A DNA stretch of 64,000 bases from Notolepis coatsorum (lineage: Eukaryota > Chordata > Actinopteri > Aulopiformes > Paralepididae). A program made the position numbers and the translations under genes. Below, one piece after another: positions 11,206 through 22,524 of this stretch. Numbering within the stretch: the first letter of the stretch is position 1; each line of letters starts with the position of its first letter. The stretch covers positions 86,204,122 through 86,268,121 of the forward strand of contig OZ020598.1 of the NCBI GenBank assembly GCA_963971535.1, in the 5' to 3' direction. The notes below the pieces were generated by a model. That model did no database searches. It had not been told where the DNA came from and saw nothing but the letters and a program-made list of their open reading frames with translations.

Positions 11206-12764
11206 CTCCCTCCCCGGGCCCCTGTCCTTTAAGTATTGGCTTGTGTTGCTACACGGACACATTTGTATGTTGCACCACTCTTCCTGGCTTACAGACTTGT
11301 AAACAAGCACTCACGTCTCTCATTATATGTGAACTAAAGAGTACAAGGTTTACACAACAGCCCCCACCTGCTGTTTTATTGTATTTGTACCTGTACTATC
11401 CGCGGTCAGCTGTTTATCTCTCTTTGTGAGCTTGATTAAATAGCGTTAGCTCACGTTAGCTCCGCGGCTAATTTTAGCTCACCCTGATCTAAATCAATGA
11501 CTAGGTTCTAAAGCATTCAAGTAGTTTTCACTGCACATAGAAGTAGCCAAACAGCGGGAGCATTTCGGGAGCATATTACCAAAACCCAGGCAATTTCGAG
11601 CCCTTAAGGAATCAAATAGAGTCTGCCATGGCTACATGCTAACGTAACGTTATTGCGCAACTGTAGGCAGCGATAAGGGAATCAAAAGTCACAGGAGCCA
11701 CACGGTTCCAGGCATCGGCCAATTAGGAACCGGTTCCCAATGGGAACCGGTTTTCGATTCCCATCCCTACTCAGACCTCCGCGCCAGATGCGCTCTCCGT
11801 ACCGGCGCGTACTCCAAGCAGATGCGCACCACTCAGACCTCCGCGCCAGATGCGCTCTCCGTACCGGCGCGTACTCCAAGCAGACGCGCACCACTCAGAC
11901 CTCCGCGCCAGATGCGCTCTCCGAGCCGGCGCGCTCTCCTCCAGACGTCTAGCCTGCGCGCTCCTTCTCCATTCCTGTAAGCAGCTCCAGCCCTCGCCCC
12001 CCTGTCCCCAACCCGCCTCCGCGGGCCTCTGTCCCTGTTTCCCCTCTCTAGTCCTCCTAGTCCTCCCTGTCCAGTCCTTCTAGTCCTCCTAGTCCTCCTT
12101 GTCCAGTCCTCCTAGTCCTCCCTGTCCAGTCCTCCTAGTCCTCCTAGTCATCCCTGTCCAGTCCTCCTAGTCCTCCCTGTTCCTGCCCTGTTCCCTTGCC
12201 CTGGCCCTGTCCGTTAGCCTTTCCCTTAGCCTTCCCCTTAGCCAGCTCGCCTCTTAAAGGCACTGTGCCTATTTTCCCAATTCTTGTTTTCCTGTGATTT
12301 GTGTTCTCCCTTAAAGGGACAGTGCCGTTTTCTGTTTTCAATAAATGCCCAGTTCTTGGCTTACTCTCATACCTGTCTTGTGTTGTGCGATTGGGGTCGG
12401 TTACAAACCATAACAGTACGACCCGACCAGTCGACGACCCCAGCCAGCACAGACGGTGTATGTTGAGTTTGCCTTTTTTTTCCCCCTCTAGTTCCCCTGT
12501 TAGCTTCCCTGTTAGTCTCCCCTGTTAGCCTTGTTAGTTTCCCCTGTTAGTCTCCCCTGTTAATTCCCCTGTTAGCTTCCCTGTTAGCTCCCCTGTTAGC
12601 CTGTTGACTCCCCTGTTTGCTTCCCTGTTAGCCTCGTTAGCTCCCCTGCAGCTTGTTAAGCCTCTATGTTAATGCAGCCCTTGCTGCTAGCATAGGCCCT
12701 GTAGCTAGCCATGCCCAGGCAGCTGACCCGGTTCCCTCTGCATGGCCTCCACTTTTTGTGTAGC

Positions 12765-13200
12765 CTTCCCACTGCTAGGACTGCCCCTTCAGCTAGCAAG
12801 GTCAGTTTTCCCCACTGCTAGGACTGCCCTTTCAGCTAGCAAGGTCAGTTTTTCCCCACTGCTAGGACTGCCCCTTCAGCTAGCAAGGTCAGTTTTCTCC
12901 CACTGCTAGGACTGCCCCTTCAGCTAGCAAGGTCAGTTTCCCCACTGCTAGGACTGCCCCTTCAGCTAGCAAGGTCAGTTTTCCCCACTGCTAGGACTGC
13001 CCTTTCAGCTAGCAAGGTCAGTTTTCTCCCACTGCTAGGACTGCCCCTTCAGCTAGCAAGGTCAGTTTCCCCACTGCTAGGACTGCCCCTTCAGCTAGCA
13101 AGGTCAGTTTTCCCCACTGCTAGGACTGCCCTTTCAGCTAGCAAGGTCAGTTTTCCCCACTGCTAGGACTGCCCCTTCAGCTAGCAAGGTCAGTTCCCCT
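12765..13200. repeat. Minisatellite of the LTR element internal region
   Basis: About ten tandem copies of a 43 bp unit containing CACTGCTAGGACTGCCC and CAGCTAGCAAGGTCAG. The surrounding internal region (12416-13737) is also rich in shorter CTAGC and CCCCTGTTAG motifs and has no ORF of note. Confidence 0.9.
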
Positions 13201-13721
13201 CAGCTAGGACTGTCCTTCCAGCTAGCTTGTTTCTCTCATGCTGGTCCAGCCCTGTCTGCCAGCCTAGCTCTGGCAGCTAGCGCAGCCTCTATGTTAATGT
13301 AGCAGTACAGCTAGCATAGGCCCTGTAGCTATCAGTGCCCTGGCAGCTACCCTTTCCCTCTGCTAGCCCCTTCCCTGTTCCCCTCTCCAGTGCCCCTGTT
13401 CCAGCCCTGTCTGCTAGCCTAGCTCCGGCGGCCAGCGCAGCCTCTATGTTAATGTAGCATTACAGCTAGCATAGGCCCTGTAGCTATCTGTGCCCTGGCT
13501 GTTACCCTTCAGCTACCCTGGTTACCCCTCAGCTCCTCTGGTTACCCCTCAGCTTCTCTAGTTACCCCTCAGCTTCCCTAGTTACCCCTCGGCTACCCTG
13601 CCCCTTTGCTAGCCCCGCTTTTGGTGTAGCTTCCCCGCTAGCATGGCCCAATTTTTTTTTTGGTTGCCTTGTTATTTCCCCTGCCCCTCTGTCTGTGTTT
13701 TTGGGTCGCCCGGTGGCTCCC

Positions 13722-13734
13722 GTGGAGGGGGGAG
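13722..13734 (+). promoter_or_regulatory. Polypurine tract of LTR element
   Basis: GTGGAGGGGGGAG lies three bases before the TGTGAGG start of the right LTR, which is the expected position for plus-strand DNA priming. Confidence 0.75.
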
Positions 13735-13737
13735 TAC

Positions 13738-15152
13738 TGTGAGGTTCGCCTTTCCCTGGACCTTTAATTCCCTGTTCTCCTCACTTCTCCAGCCCCCACC
13801 CTCGCGCTTGTTTAGCCTCGTCTGCTCTTCAGCAGCCCACACCCTTGGACTATCTGTCAGTATCTGTTTGATTGGTTCGTGCCGAACACACTCTTCTAGT
13901 TCAAGTATCAATTACCTTCACGCACCTGATGTGTATTCTAATTAGCGCCCCTGTGGGCTTTAAATACCTCGCTCTTCCCCTCAGTCCTGGTCGGGTCGTT
14001 CCGTATCATATCTCTATCAGCAAACTCCTACGGGAGGTTCTCAATCTGTAGGCTCCTACGGGAGTTTCTGTTTCTGTCTGTTATGCTGTTTCATCTCCGG
14101 CGTGAGATGCGCTCAAGCCTTCGCCACCTGTCGCCGTTTGCCTGGAGGGAGACACTGTACTGCGCTCTCTAATCCTCTACGGGAGGTATTCCAGTGTTCC
14201 ACTCCAGACCTCCGAGCCAGACGCGCTCTTCACTCCAGACGCGCATCCAGACGCACTCCAGACGCGCATCCAGACTCCGCGCCAGACGCGCTCTTCACTC
14301 CAGACGCGCATCCAGACGCGCATCCAGACTCCGCGCCAGATGCGCTCTCCGTACCGGCGCGTACTCCAAGCAGACGCGCACCACTCAGACCTCCGGCCAG
14401 ATGCGCTCTCCGTACCGACGCGTACTCCAAGCAGACGCGCACCACTCAGACCTCCGCGCCAGATGCGCTCTCCGTACCGGCGCGTACTCCAAGCAGACGC
14501 GCACCACTCAGACCTCTGCACCAGATGCGCTCTCCGTACCGGCGCGTACTCCAAGCAGACGCGCACCACTCAGACCTCCGCGCCAGATGCGCTCTCCGTA
14601 CCGGCGCGTACTCCAAGCAGACGCGCACCACTCAGACCTCCGCGCCAGATGCGCTCTCCGAGCTGGCGCGCTCTCCTCCAGACGTCTAGCCTGCGCGCTC
14701 CTTCTCCATCCCTGTAAGCAGCTCCAGCCCTCGCCCCCCTGTCCCCAGCCCGCCTCCGCGGGCCTCTGTCCCTGTTTCCCCTCTCTAGTCCTCCTAGTCC
14801 TCCCTGTCCAGTCCTTCTAGTCCTCCTAGTCCTCCTTGTCCAGTCCTCCTAGTCCTCCCTGTCCAGTCCTCCTAGTCCTCCTAGTCATCCCTGTCCAGTC
14901 CTCCTAGTCCTCCCTGTTCCTGCCCTGTTCCCTTGCCCTGGCCCTGTCCGTTAGCCTTTCCCTTAGCCTTCCCCTTAGCCAGCTCGCCTCTTAAAGGCAC
15001 TGTGCCTATTTTCCCAATTCTTGTTTTCCTGTGATTTGTGTTCTCCCTTAAAGGGACAGTGCCGTTTTCTGTTTTCAATAAATGCCCAGTTCTTGGCTTA
15101 CTCTCATACCTGTCTTGTGTTGTGCGATTGGGGTCGGTTACAAACCATAACA
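13738..15152 (+). repeat. Right LTR
   Basis: A 1415 bp LTR collinear with the left one, including five full copies of the 60 bp minisatellite (14336-14640) and an AATAAA near 15078. It differs from the left LTR by scattered substitutions and small indels. Confidence 0.9.
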
Positions 15153-15208
15153 GATGGTGGCATTCAAGGGACTAAATGGGAATTAACCTCCGGCGCTCAA
15201 AGTGTTAA

Positions 15209-15836
15209 GAAGGGCTGTTTCGGTGGAATGAAATTTCCAAAAGCCTGATTGGAATGGGTCATGCAGATTATGGGTTTCTAGAACCATGAGAAGCTGCTCA
15301 GCCACAATTTTCTCCAGCACCTTGGACAGCAGAGGTAGTTTGGAGATTGGTCTATAATTCTCAGGAAGAGAGGGGTCTAGGTTAGCCTTTTTTAAAAGAG
15401 GTTGAACTATGGCATGTTTAAAATGGCTAGGGACAGAACCTGATACCAGAGAGTGGTTAATTATTGACAGAATTGTGGGACCAATTGAGTCAAGGACCTC
15501 TAAAATCAGGGATGAGGGAACAGCATCAAGGGGATTAAAAGAGGGTTTCGTTTTGTGCAGCACTATAGAAACCTGCTCTAAGGTGACTGGAGAGAACGAG
15601 TCTAGCAGCGTGAGAGGAGGAGAAACAGTGGTAGGAAGGCTGGCAGAAAGGGATGAGGGGCAGATGCCTGCTCTAACACCACTGACCTTATCCACAAAAT
15701 AATTCAAAAAGTTATTACAGTCAGTATAAGAATATACAGGTACACATGGAGGCACAGGAGCAACAATAGTATTGATTGTTTCAAACAAAACCCTTGAGTT
15801 TCCCTTGTTGGATGATATTAGATTAGCAAGGTGTAT
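15209..15836 (-). pseudogene. L2 reverse transcriptase N-terminal part
   Basis: This minus-strand open reading carries the linker and fingers region of an L2 RT, including ENYRPISKLPLLSKVLEKIV and the start of the following FQSGF region. The upstream (5') part and the endonuclease are missing, and the frame begins against the (TCAC)n tract. The last residues before the TTAA insertion (STETALL) continue in frame into KVTNE at 2274, which shows that this block and 1392-2274 were one element. Confidence 0.85.
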
Positions 15837-16003
15837 ACTCACTCACTCACTCACTCACTCACTCACTCACTCACTCACTCACTCACTCACTCACTCACTC
15901 ACTCACTCACTCACTCACTCACTCACTCACTCACTCACTCACTCACTCACTCACTCACTCACTCACTCACTCACTCACTCAATCACTCAATCACTCACTC
16001 ACT
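15837..16003 (+). repeat. (TCAC)n microsatellite, unit 1
   Basis: A pure TCAC tetranucleotide tract with a few AATCAC variants at its 3' end. Equivalent tracts lie upstream of the A-class PYD exons 2, 5, 7, 9 and 11. Confidence 0.95.
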
Positions 16004-16171
16004 GTTTCAGTCACATGCTATCATGGATATATCACAAAACAAGTCTTTTTTCTCACAGATGAGGCTGAGTATCTTTTAGCTGAACATGTTAGTGATTATT
16101 GACAATGGGTGAAATACCAAAGTTAAGCGATGTTTGACTTTCATAACATGTTCATTGCCTCTTTGTACCAG

Positions 16172-16438
16172 ATCTTCTGCTAGAAACTCTTGAGAGGCTG
16201 GACACAGATCATCTGAAGAGGTTTCAGTCTTCTCTGACCACTGACCTGCTGCCTGGCTGTCCTACCATCCCTGAGAGCCAGCTGGAGAACACTAACATGA
16301 AGACCACAGTGGATCAGATGGTGGAGACATACGGCTCTGACGGAGCTGTGAGGATCACAGTGGAGAGTCTGAAGAGGATGTATTGTTATCCTCCTAATGA
16401 GAGGTTACCACAGTATGTGGAGAGGTTAAGGATTAAAG
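16172..16438 (+). CDS. PYD exon 1 (A/B hybrid), internal exon
   Basis: An 89-codon exon encoding a pyrin (DAPIN) death-fold domain. Helix 1 is LLETLERL, helix 2 is LKRFQSSL, and the central stretch is IPESQLENTNMKTTVDQMVE. The final helices contain AVRITVESLKRM, followed by a short tail YCYPPNERLPQYVERLRIK. PYDs nucleate ASC-type inflammasome filaments through homotypic contacts. The exon starts after ttgtaccag with two bases of a codon and ends one base into a codon before GTAAGA, so it is phase 1 at both ends. Its acceptor flank is class A and its donor and tail are class B, so it looks like a recombinant. It has no ATG, so it is an internal exon. The PYD identity is from motif recognition, not a search. 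Confidence 0.85.
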
Positions 16439-17175
16439 GTAAGAAAAGAACATCTGCATTTCAAGTACAATGATTGTACGCTTGTTGAATGTATTGTGAG
16501 AAATACCTCTGATAAAGAGAAGCTATGTAATGTGTCTCTGTTGAACAATACATTTCCAAACTTGGTGACCTCATGGAAACCAAGGACCTCAACATCAATC
16601 CCATCAACATTATATATTTACCACATATATATATCCATATCCATATCTGTCTGCATATAATCCTTCCATATACCTACTTATACACCTGCATATAACCCAT
16701 ATAACTCTGTATGGTAGCATGTACTGTACAACAATGCTGTATATAGTATACCATATATACATCTGTCTGTACATACCTGCACATAATAATTTTTAGATAT
16801 CTGTAGATACTATATTTATATCTGTACATATCCCTTACCTACTCTTACTAGTTATGCTGCTGGCCACTATGACTACTACAGTACCATACTGTCTTTATAC
16901 CTGTATTACAACCCTGTACATAGATCTGATTAGCACTACACCCAGTAGTACTAATTTATATATTTTACACCCAGTTTAATCACCTGTACATTGTATATTA
17001 CTATTGCACTTTACTGTTACATTTGTACTCTGGTTGGATGCCAAACTTATTTTCGTTGTACTGTACTTGTGCTGTATAATGCCAATACATTTGAATCTAA
17101 TCTAATGAAGTAACATAATAACATATCTAAAAAATAGCCAGAATCAGTGGAAAGAAAGATAGAAAGATAAATATT
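16439..17175 (+). other. AT-rich unit spacer after exon 1
   Basis: Intronic spacer shared by each unit: GTAAGAAAAGAACATCTGC, then ATATATCCATATCTGTCTGC, then the phrase GGTTGGATGCCAAACTTATT and a tail TTTGAATCTAATCTAATG. The last part resembles a LINE 3' end (a short tandem tail). It was probably captured before the units duplicated. Confidence 0.6.
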
Positions 17176-18190
17176 ATGACACCTACCTGCCTGACATTCT
17201 TGTTTTATGTTGTTATACAAATAGATATCAACTCACTCACTCACTCACTCACTCACTCACTCACTCACTCACTCACTCACTCACTCACTCACTCACTCAC
17301 TCACTCACTCACTCACTCACTCACTCACTCACTCACTCACTCACTCACTCACTCACTCACTCACTCACTCACTCACTCACTCACTCACTCACTCACTCAC
17401 TCCCTCACTCACTCACTCACTCACTCACTCACTCACTCACTCACTCACATGCTATCATGGATATATCACAAAACTAGTCCCTTGGGCCTTTTCTCACAGA
17501 TGAGCCTGAACATCTTTTAGCTTCTTGTTTCTTGTTTTATGTTGTTATACAAATAGATATCAACTCACTCACTCACTCACTCACTCACTCACTCACTCAC
17601 TCACTCACTCACTCACTCACTCACTCACTCACTCACTCACTCACTCACTCCCACAGTCACTCACTCACTCACTCACTCACTCACTCACTCACTCACTCAC
17701 TCACTCACTCACTCACTCACTCACTCACTCACTCACTCACTCACTCACTCACTCACTCACTCACTCACTCACTCACTCACTCACTCACTCACTGACTGTT
17801 TCAGTCACATGCTATCATGGATATATCATAAAACTAGTCCCTTGGGCCTTTTCTCACAGATGAGCCTGAACATCTTTTAGCTTCTTGTTTCTTGTTTTAT
17901 GTTGTTATACAAATAGATATCAACTCACTCACTCACTCACTCACTCACTCACTCACTCACTCACCCACTCACTCACTCACTCACTCACTCACTCACTCAC
18001 TCACTCACTCACTCACTCACTCACTCACTCACTCACTCACTCACTCACTCACTCACTCACTCACTCACTCACTCCCACAGTCACTCACTCACTCACTCAC
18101 TCACTGACTGTTTCAGTCACATGCTATCATGGATATATCACAAAACTATAGTCCCTAGTCCCTTTTCTCACAGATGAGCCTGAACATCTT
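17176..18190 (+). repeat. Triplicated intron block with three (TCAC)n tracts
   Basis: A block of about 360 bp (TTTTATGTTGTTATACAAAT, then (TCAC)n, then CATGCTATCATGGATATATC, ending near CATCTTTTAGC) is repeated three times in tandem. The TCAC tracts run at about 17231-17448, 17563-17793 and 17923-18107. The second and third share a CCCACAG interruption. The block occurs once in other units. Confidence 0.9.
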
Positions 18191-18248
18191 TTAGCTGAAC
18201 ATGTTACAATATCAGTGACTGATTACTGACAATGGGTGAAATACCAGG

Positions 18249-19192
18249 TTAAAGGTCCTGTGTCTTATAAATGGCCTTTTCCAGTGTTTAGCATTCTTTT
18301 ATAGCAATGGGGGTTTGTATCAATGGGTCTGTTTCTCTAATCCTCATTTTGGCAGATTGCTCTAATTCAGTTGAGACAATCTCCTCCCCCAGTGAACTAA
18401 GCTATTCTGATTTGACTCGCTATCATACGTAGCAAGGAGCTGATCTGCAGTAACGCCCCCTCTATGGTTGTAGCGCAACCATTCACTCAACAACAGAGCG
18501 AGTGGAAATACCTGACACTTCCTCAAGCGGGTTTTGACAGAGAGAGGCAGAGAATGAGCCAGCGAGAGAGAGGGAGAGAGAGAGATAGAGAGGGACAGGA
18601 GCCTCTGTCGGGGAAACACACACGCATTTACACAGACACAACCTCGACCAGCGCGCAGGGAAACACACGCGCATTTACACACACACAACCTCGACCGGCG
18701 CGCGGGGAAACACACACGCATTTACACACACACAACCTCAACCGGCGTGCAGGGCTGGTATGGGTCTTCTCCCTGGGAGCACTCGCATATCACTGTCAAA
18801 ATATCTTTGACTCCCACGCGCACGCCCATATTCCGATCTGTGCAATAATATTCACAGGGGTATATATTGTCATTTGAAACAAGTTACCAATGCATTGTCC
18901 CGTGAGATTATGCCCCCCTGCGGCGAAATTAATTAGTATCCCCCTCAATCTTTCTATCTCTCTCTCTGTCTGCCAGTCGCAGACTGTGGGTGACTGTCAC
19001 TCAAAGGGCTTATGGGCGGAGCCCAGCCAAAACAGCTTGAAATCTTGAAGTCGAAATGTTTTGCTTCTGAGTATTTGAGTAAAAATATAAAACAATGATT
19101 TTTTTTTTTGAAAAAAACTTTACAGATGTGTTCCATAGACTCACAGGAATTGTGTAAAGTTGCCCAAATAGTGAAAGGCATGTCCCCTTTAA
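18249..19192. mobile_element. TTAA-inserting DNA element, copy 1
   Basis: A 936 bp element (18253-19188) flanked by TTAA on both sides. The equivalent site in other units reads CAGTTAAGCAATG, so the empty site is known. The ends AGGTCCTGTG and AGGGGACATG (reverse complement) form weak inverted repeats. It contains GA- and CA-rich tracts and a tandem repeat near 18600-18740 (AACCTCGACC, AAACACACACGCATTTACAC). A copy in opposite orientation lies at 28433. There is no transposase. TTAA duplication suits piggyBac or Kolobok. Confidence 0.8.
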
Positions 19193-19237
19193 GCAATGTT
19201 TGACTTTCATAACATGTGCATTGCCTCTTTGTACCAG

Positions 19238-19513
19238 ATCTTCTGCTAGAAACTCTTGAGAGGCTGGACACAGATCATCTGAGGAAGTTTCAGTCTTCTC
19301 TGACCACTGACCAGTGGTTTCAGCTTTTTCTGACAGAAGACCTGCTGCCTGGATGTCCTACCATCCCTGAGAGCCAGCTGGAGAACACTGACATGAAGAC
19401 CACAGTGGATCAGATGGTGGAGACATACGGCTCTAAGAGAGCTGTGAAGATCACAGTGGCGAGTCTGAAGAGGATGCGATTGTGTGATGATGCTGAGTTT
19501 TTAAAGTGTAAAG
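19238..19513 (+). CDS. PYD exon 2 (class A, internal duplication)
   Basis: A 92-codon phase 1-1 exon. It differs from the other class A exons by ten extra residues (QWFQLFLTED) after FQSSLTTD. The 30 bp insert is a diverged tandem copy of the preceding FQSSLTTD codons, lengthening the helix 2/3 region without breaking the frame. The end reads SKRAVKITVASLKRM, then LCDDAEFLKCK, then donor GTAATG. The upstream TTAA element ends only about 45 bp before the acceptor, so the branch point and polypyrimidine region sit between them. Confidence 0.85.
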
Positions 19514-19572
19514 GTAATGTATCATATCTGTTCATTAAATGCACGTTTATAAAAAAAAGTGTCATAATTTGC

Positions 19573-20709
19573 TAGGGGTGTAACTGTACGTGTATTCGTC
19601 CCGCAAAGTTACGGTAAGACCATCACGGTGCGGTACGCGCACCATACGACGAATACGCCTCAGCGCAAACACACCAGTTGCACAAGAGGGAGAGAGAGAG
19701 AGACGGAGAGGGAGAGAGAGGGACACGGAGCACTCCACACACACGGCGCGCATGGGGAAACACACACGCAGTCGGGAGCGCGCACAAACCGCTCCGCATC
19801 CCTCTCTCTCCGACTTCAGTTCAGAGCGACGCGAAAGTGCACGAGAAAGGCACATTTACATTGGAACAGCTCAGTGGTGCGTTATTGAAATCATCTGGGG
19901 TGACACGCACCACGTGCACGCGCGCTCCCGGCGCGTGCGCGCGCTCCCGCGAATGCGCATTTAATGTCCCCTCGCTAGGGCACAGACTAAAGACAGTGCC
20001 TAATTGCCTCTACGAATGGAATGTAACACGTCTTCACAACAAGTTAGGTGTGAATGTGTCTGAGAACGTATTTAACACACCTGACGACCGGCGCTATTGA
20101 TATGCAAATAGCGAGTACTTATCATGGGGTGGCACACCGTGCTACCCCGTCCCATGAACAACGCATGCCTGGAACAGCTGCAGGGTCGTTTTCTTGTTCG
20201 CCGTGTCACCGACACACACACACGCGCCAACAAACACATCAACATTCTCCCCACAATCAAATAAAAAAAAATAAACATACTTTTCCGGAGAGATCATCTG
20301 AGCTCCACTGTGTTTAAATCCAAATAATCCTGTGCCATTGTTGTAAGTAACATGTCATCTGTTCTCTAGTGTTCAGTCTCGTCGTGAAGTTAATTCTCTC
20401 TGGAAGTGAAACTGAAACTTAAGGATGCGCAAGGATAAGTTGTTAAAGGGGCGATAGGCAAGTGGATGCCTGAACACAGAATGACACCAGTATCACTGAC
20501 TACCACGGCAAGCCTATAGAAAATTATTCTATTTAATAATAATTATTATTATTATCATAAATATAATATATAAAAAAATAAAAATAATAAAAAAATTTAT
20601 ATAATTATTATAAATATTTTTTTTCTGTTGTACCGAACTCGTACCGAACCGTGACCCCAATACCGAGGTACGTACCGAACCATGGCTTCTGTGTACCGTT
20701 ACACCCCTA
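19573..20709. mobile_element. hAT-like element, copy 1 of a family
   Basis: The inverted ends TAGGGGTGTAACTGTACG and TAGGGGTGTAACGGTACAC (reverse complement of the right end) bracket 1137 bp with GC-rich promoter-like centre sequence (GCGCGTGCGC). The flanking ATTTGC/ATTGC may be an imperfect duplication. A related truncated copy lies at 30013. Confidence 0.8.
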
Positions 20710-20751
20710 ATTGCAGATGATCAATGATTGCAATTATTTAATGTCATAGAC

Positions 20752-21931
20752 CATAGGTGTCAAACTCACGGCCCGCGGGCCAAATCCGGCCCGCCACGTC
20801 ATTTGATGTGGCCCCCCAAGAGCTCAGGTAAAAAAAAAAAAAAAAAAAAAAAAAACGTTTTTTTTTTTTTTTTACATTAATATTGGGTTAAAAAATACCA
20901 GTGTTAAAATAATTGTGGGTTAATGCGTTAATAAAGCTTTAACTTTGACAGCCTTAGTTATTACACATTCTTACACATACATGTATGTTGAACATCTGAG
21001 GTAACAAAGGAAAAAAGCCAAAAGCACTTACTCCTCAGACATTCTTTGACAATTTTACAGCCCAAAATACAAAAACGATCCAGGCGGAATAGGTAACAAA
21101 GGGTTGAAGAAATATTGTCTGAACTGTCAGATGCAAACTGGCTGTGTGACATAACCGAGCATCTCGCTCAATTGAATAAGAAGCTGTAGGGACGCAAACA
21201 AGTCCCACCCAAAACTTGACCAATATAGTTGTGAACTGAGACAACCCTTATTTTGTTATTTTTGAGTACAGTTACAGTTGTGTGTTCATGCAGACACATA
21301 ATAGCAATTTCATTACGAATTGAAAATGGGGGACCCTGATGTAAACAAGTCGAAAGTCTTTCTCTGGTCTGCATCCCCTTAACAATTGTGTGTATTGAGC
21401 TGTACTGTACTGTACCCATTCTGCAATCTGTTAATTAAAGTTAATTAAACTATCTTCCATTAGTTGGATGTATGGCCTCTGCAAGGTTGTGTGCAGCCAT
21501 TTGTTTTTGTAACATCTGCTACATCTGTCCCACGTGTTCTTTGCAGCTCACAGTTGTTAGTTTTGCCCCTCTTGACTGTGACAAAAAGGTTTTGAACAAA
21601 CTTAATGTCATAGCTTGTATTTGATGATATTCTTCTTTGTTATTTACTTGAATGGTTTGATCATTGATTGGTGGAGTAATATGGGGTTCTGATAAACTAA
21701 AATTATTTGTTAAAATAACATAAGCTAACATATATTTTTACATTTATGCAAATGAATATGCAATATGTATAACTTGAATAAGTAATAAATACAGAAACAC
21801 CATGTTTAACAATATGTAAATGTGTAGCTACATTTATTTTACATTACATTAACATTTATACGGTCTTTGGCCCTTTGAGGGCAACCATAATGCTGATGTG
21901 GCCCTCTGTGAAAATGAGTTTGACACCCCTG
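20752..21931. mobile_element. hAT (Charlie-like) non-autonomous element
   Basis: The ends CATAGGTGTCAAACTC and CAGGGGTGTCAAACTC (reverse complement of the right end) are flanked by an 8 bp target-site duplication TCATAGAC (20744-20751 and 21932-21939). The sub-terminal GGCCCGCGGGCCAAATCC is the familiar Charlie-type motif. It contains a plus-strand LINE 3' fragment ending near 21435 (CCCATTCTGCAATCTGTTAA), also seen at 34100 and, inverted, at 34495. Confidence 0.9.
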
Positions 21932-22078
21932 TCATAGACAAAAGAGAATATTTAGATAAACCTTAATTATTTTAACTTAAAAACACATTGGTGAAAATAT
22001 TTTTAAAAAGATTGCATGAATAAAAAAAGAATCAAGAAGAAATTGACAGGTAAGATTAATAGTCTATTGATTTCTCAG

Positions 22079-22324
22079 ATCTGCTGCTGGAAACTCTTGA
22101 GGGGCTGGACATATATCATCTGAAGAGGTTTCAGTCTTTTCTGACCACTGACCTGCTGCCTGGCTGTCCTACCATCCCTGAGAGCCAGCTGGAGAACACT
22201 GACATGAAGACCACAGTGGATCAGATGGTGGAGACATACGGCTCTAGGGGAGCTGTGAGGATCACAGTGGAGAGTCTGAAGAGGATGGGATTGTGTGATA
22301 ATGCTAAGATTTTAAAGTGTAAAG
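22079..22324 (+). CDS. PYD exon 3 (B/A hybrid)
   Basis: An 82-codon phase 1-1 exon. Its 5' flank (TTGACAGGTAAGATTAATAG, then TTGATTTCTCAG) is class B, but its 3' part (RMGLCDNAKILKCK, donor GTAATG) is class A. This is the reverse of exon 1. Residue differences include LDIYHLKRFQSFL and SRGAVRITVESLK. All splice signals and the frame are intact. It lies between a class A exon and a class B exon, as expected for the duplication product of an unequal exchange. Confidence 0.85.
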
Positions 22325-22524
22325 GTAATGTATCTCATCTGTTCATTAAATGCGCTTTTACAAAAAAGCTTAATAATTTGCTGATGATCAACGATGGCAA
22401 TTATTTCATGTCATAGACAAAAGAGAATATTTAGATAAACCTTAATTAAGTAAGGGATAATGTATAGGTCATTGTCGCAAAATAATTGACCGACACAGAG
22501 TTTAGAATACAGAGGTGTTCCAAA

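Noticed and set aside
15831-16079. Open frames encoding Ser-Leu-Thr-His repeats in the TCAC tracts (also at 17.2-18.1, 26.3, 36.5 and 47.4 kb)
   Set aside because: They are translations of a pure tetranucleotide repeat with no start context or conserved flank.
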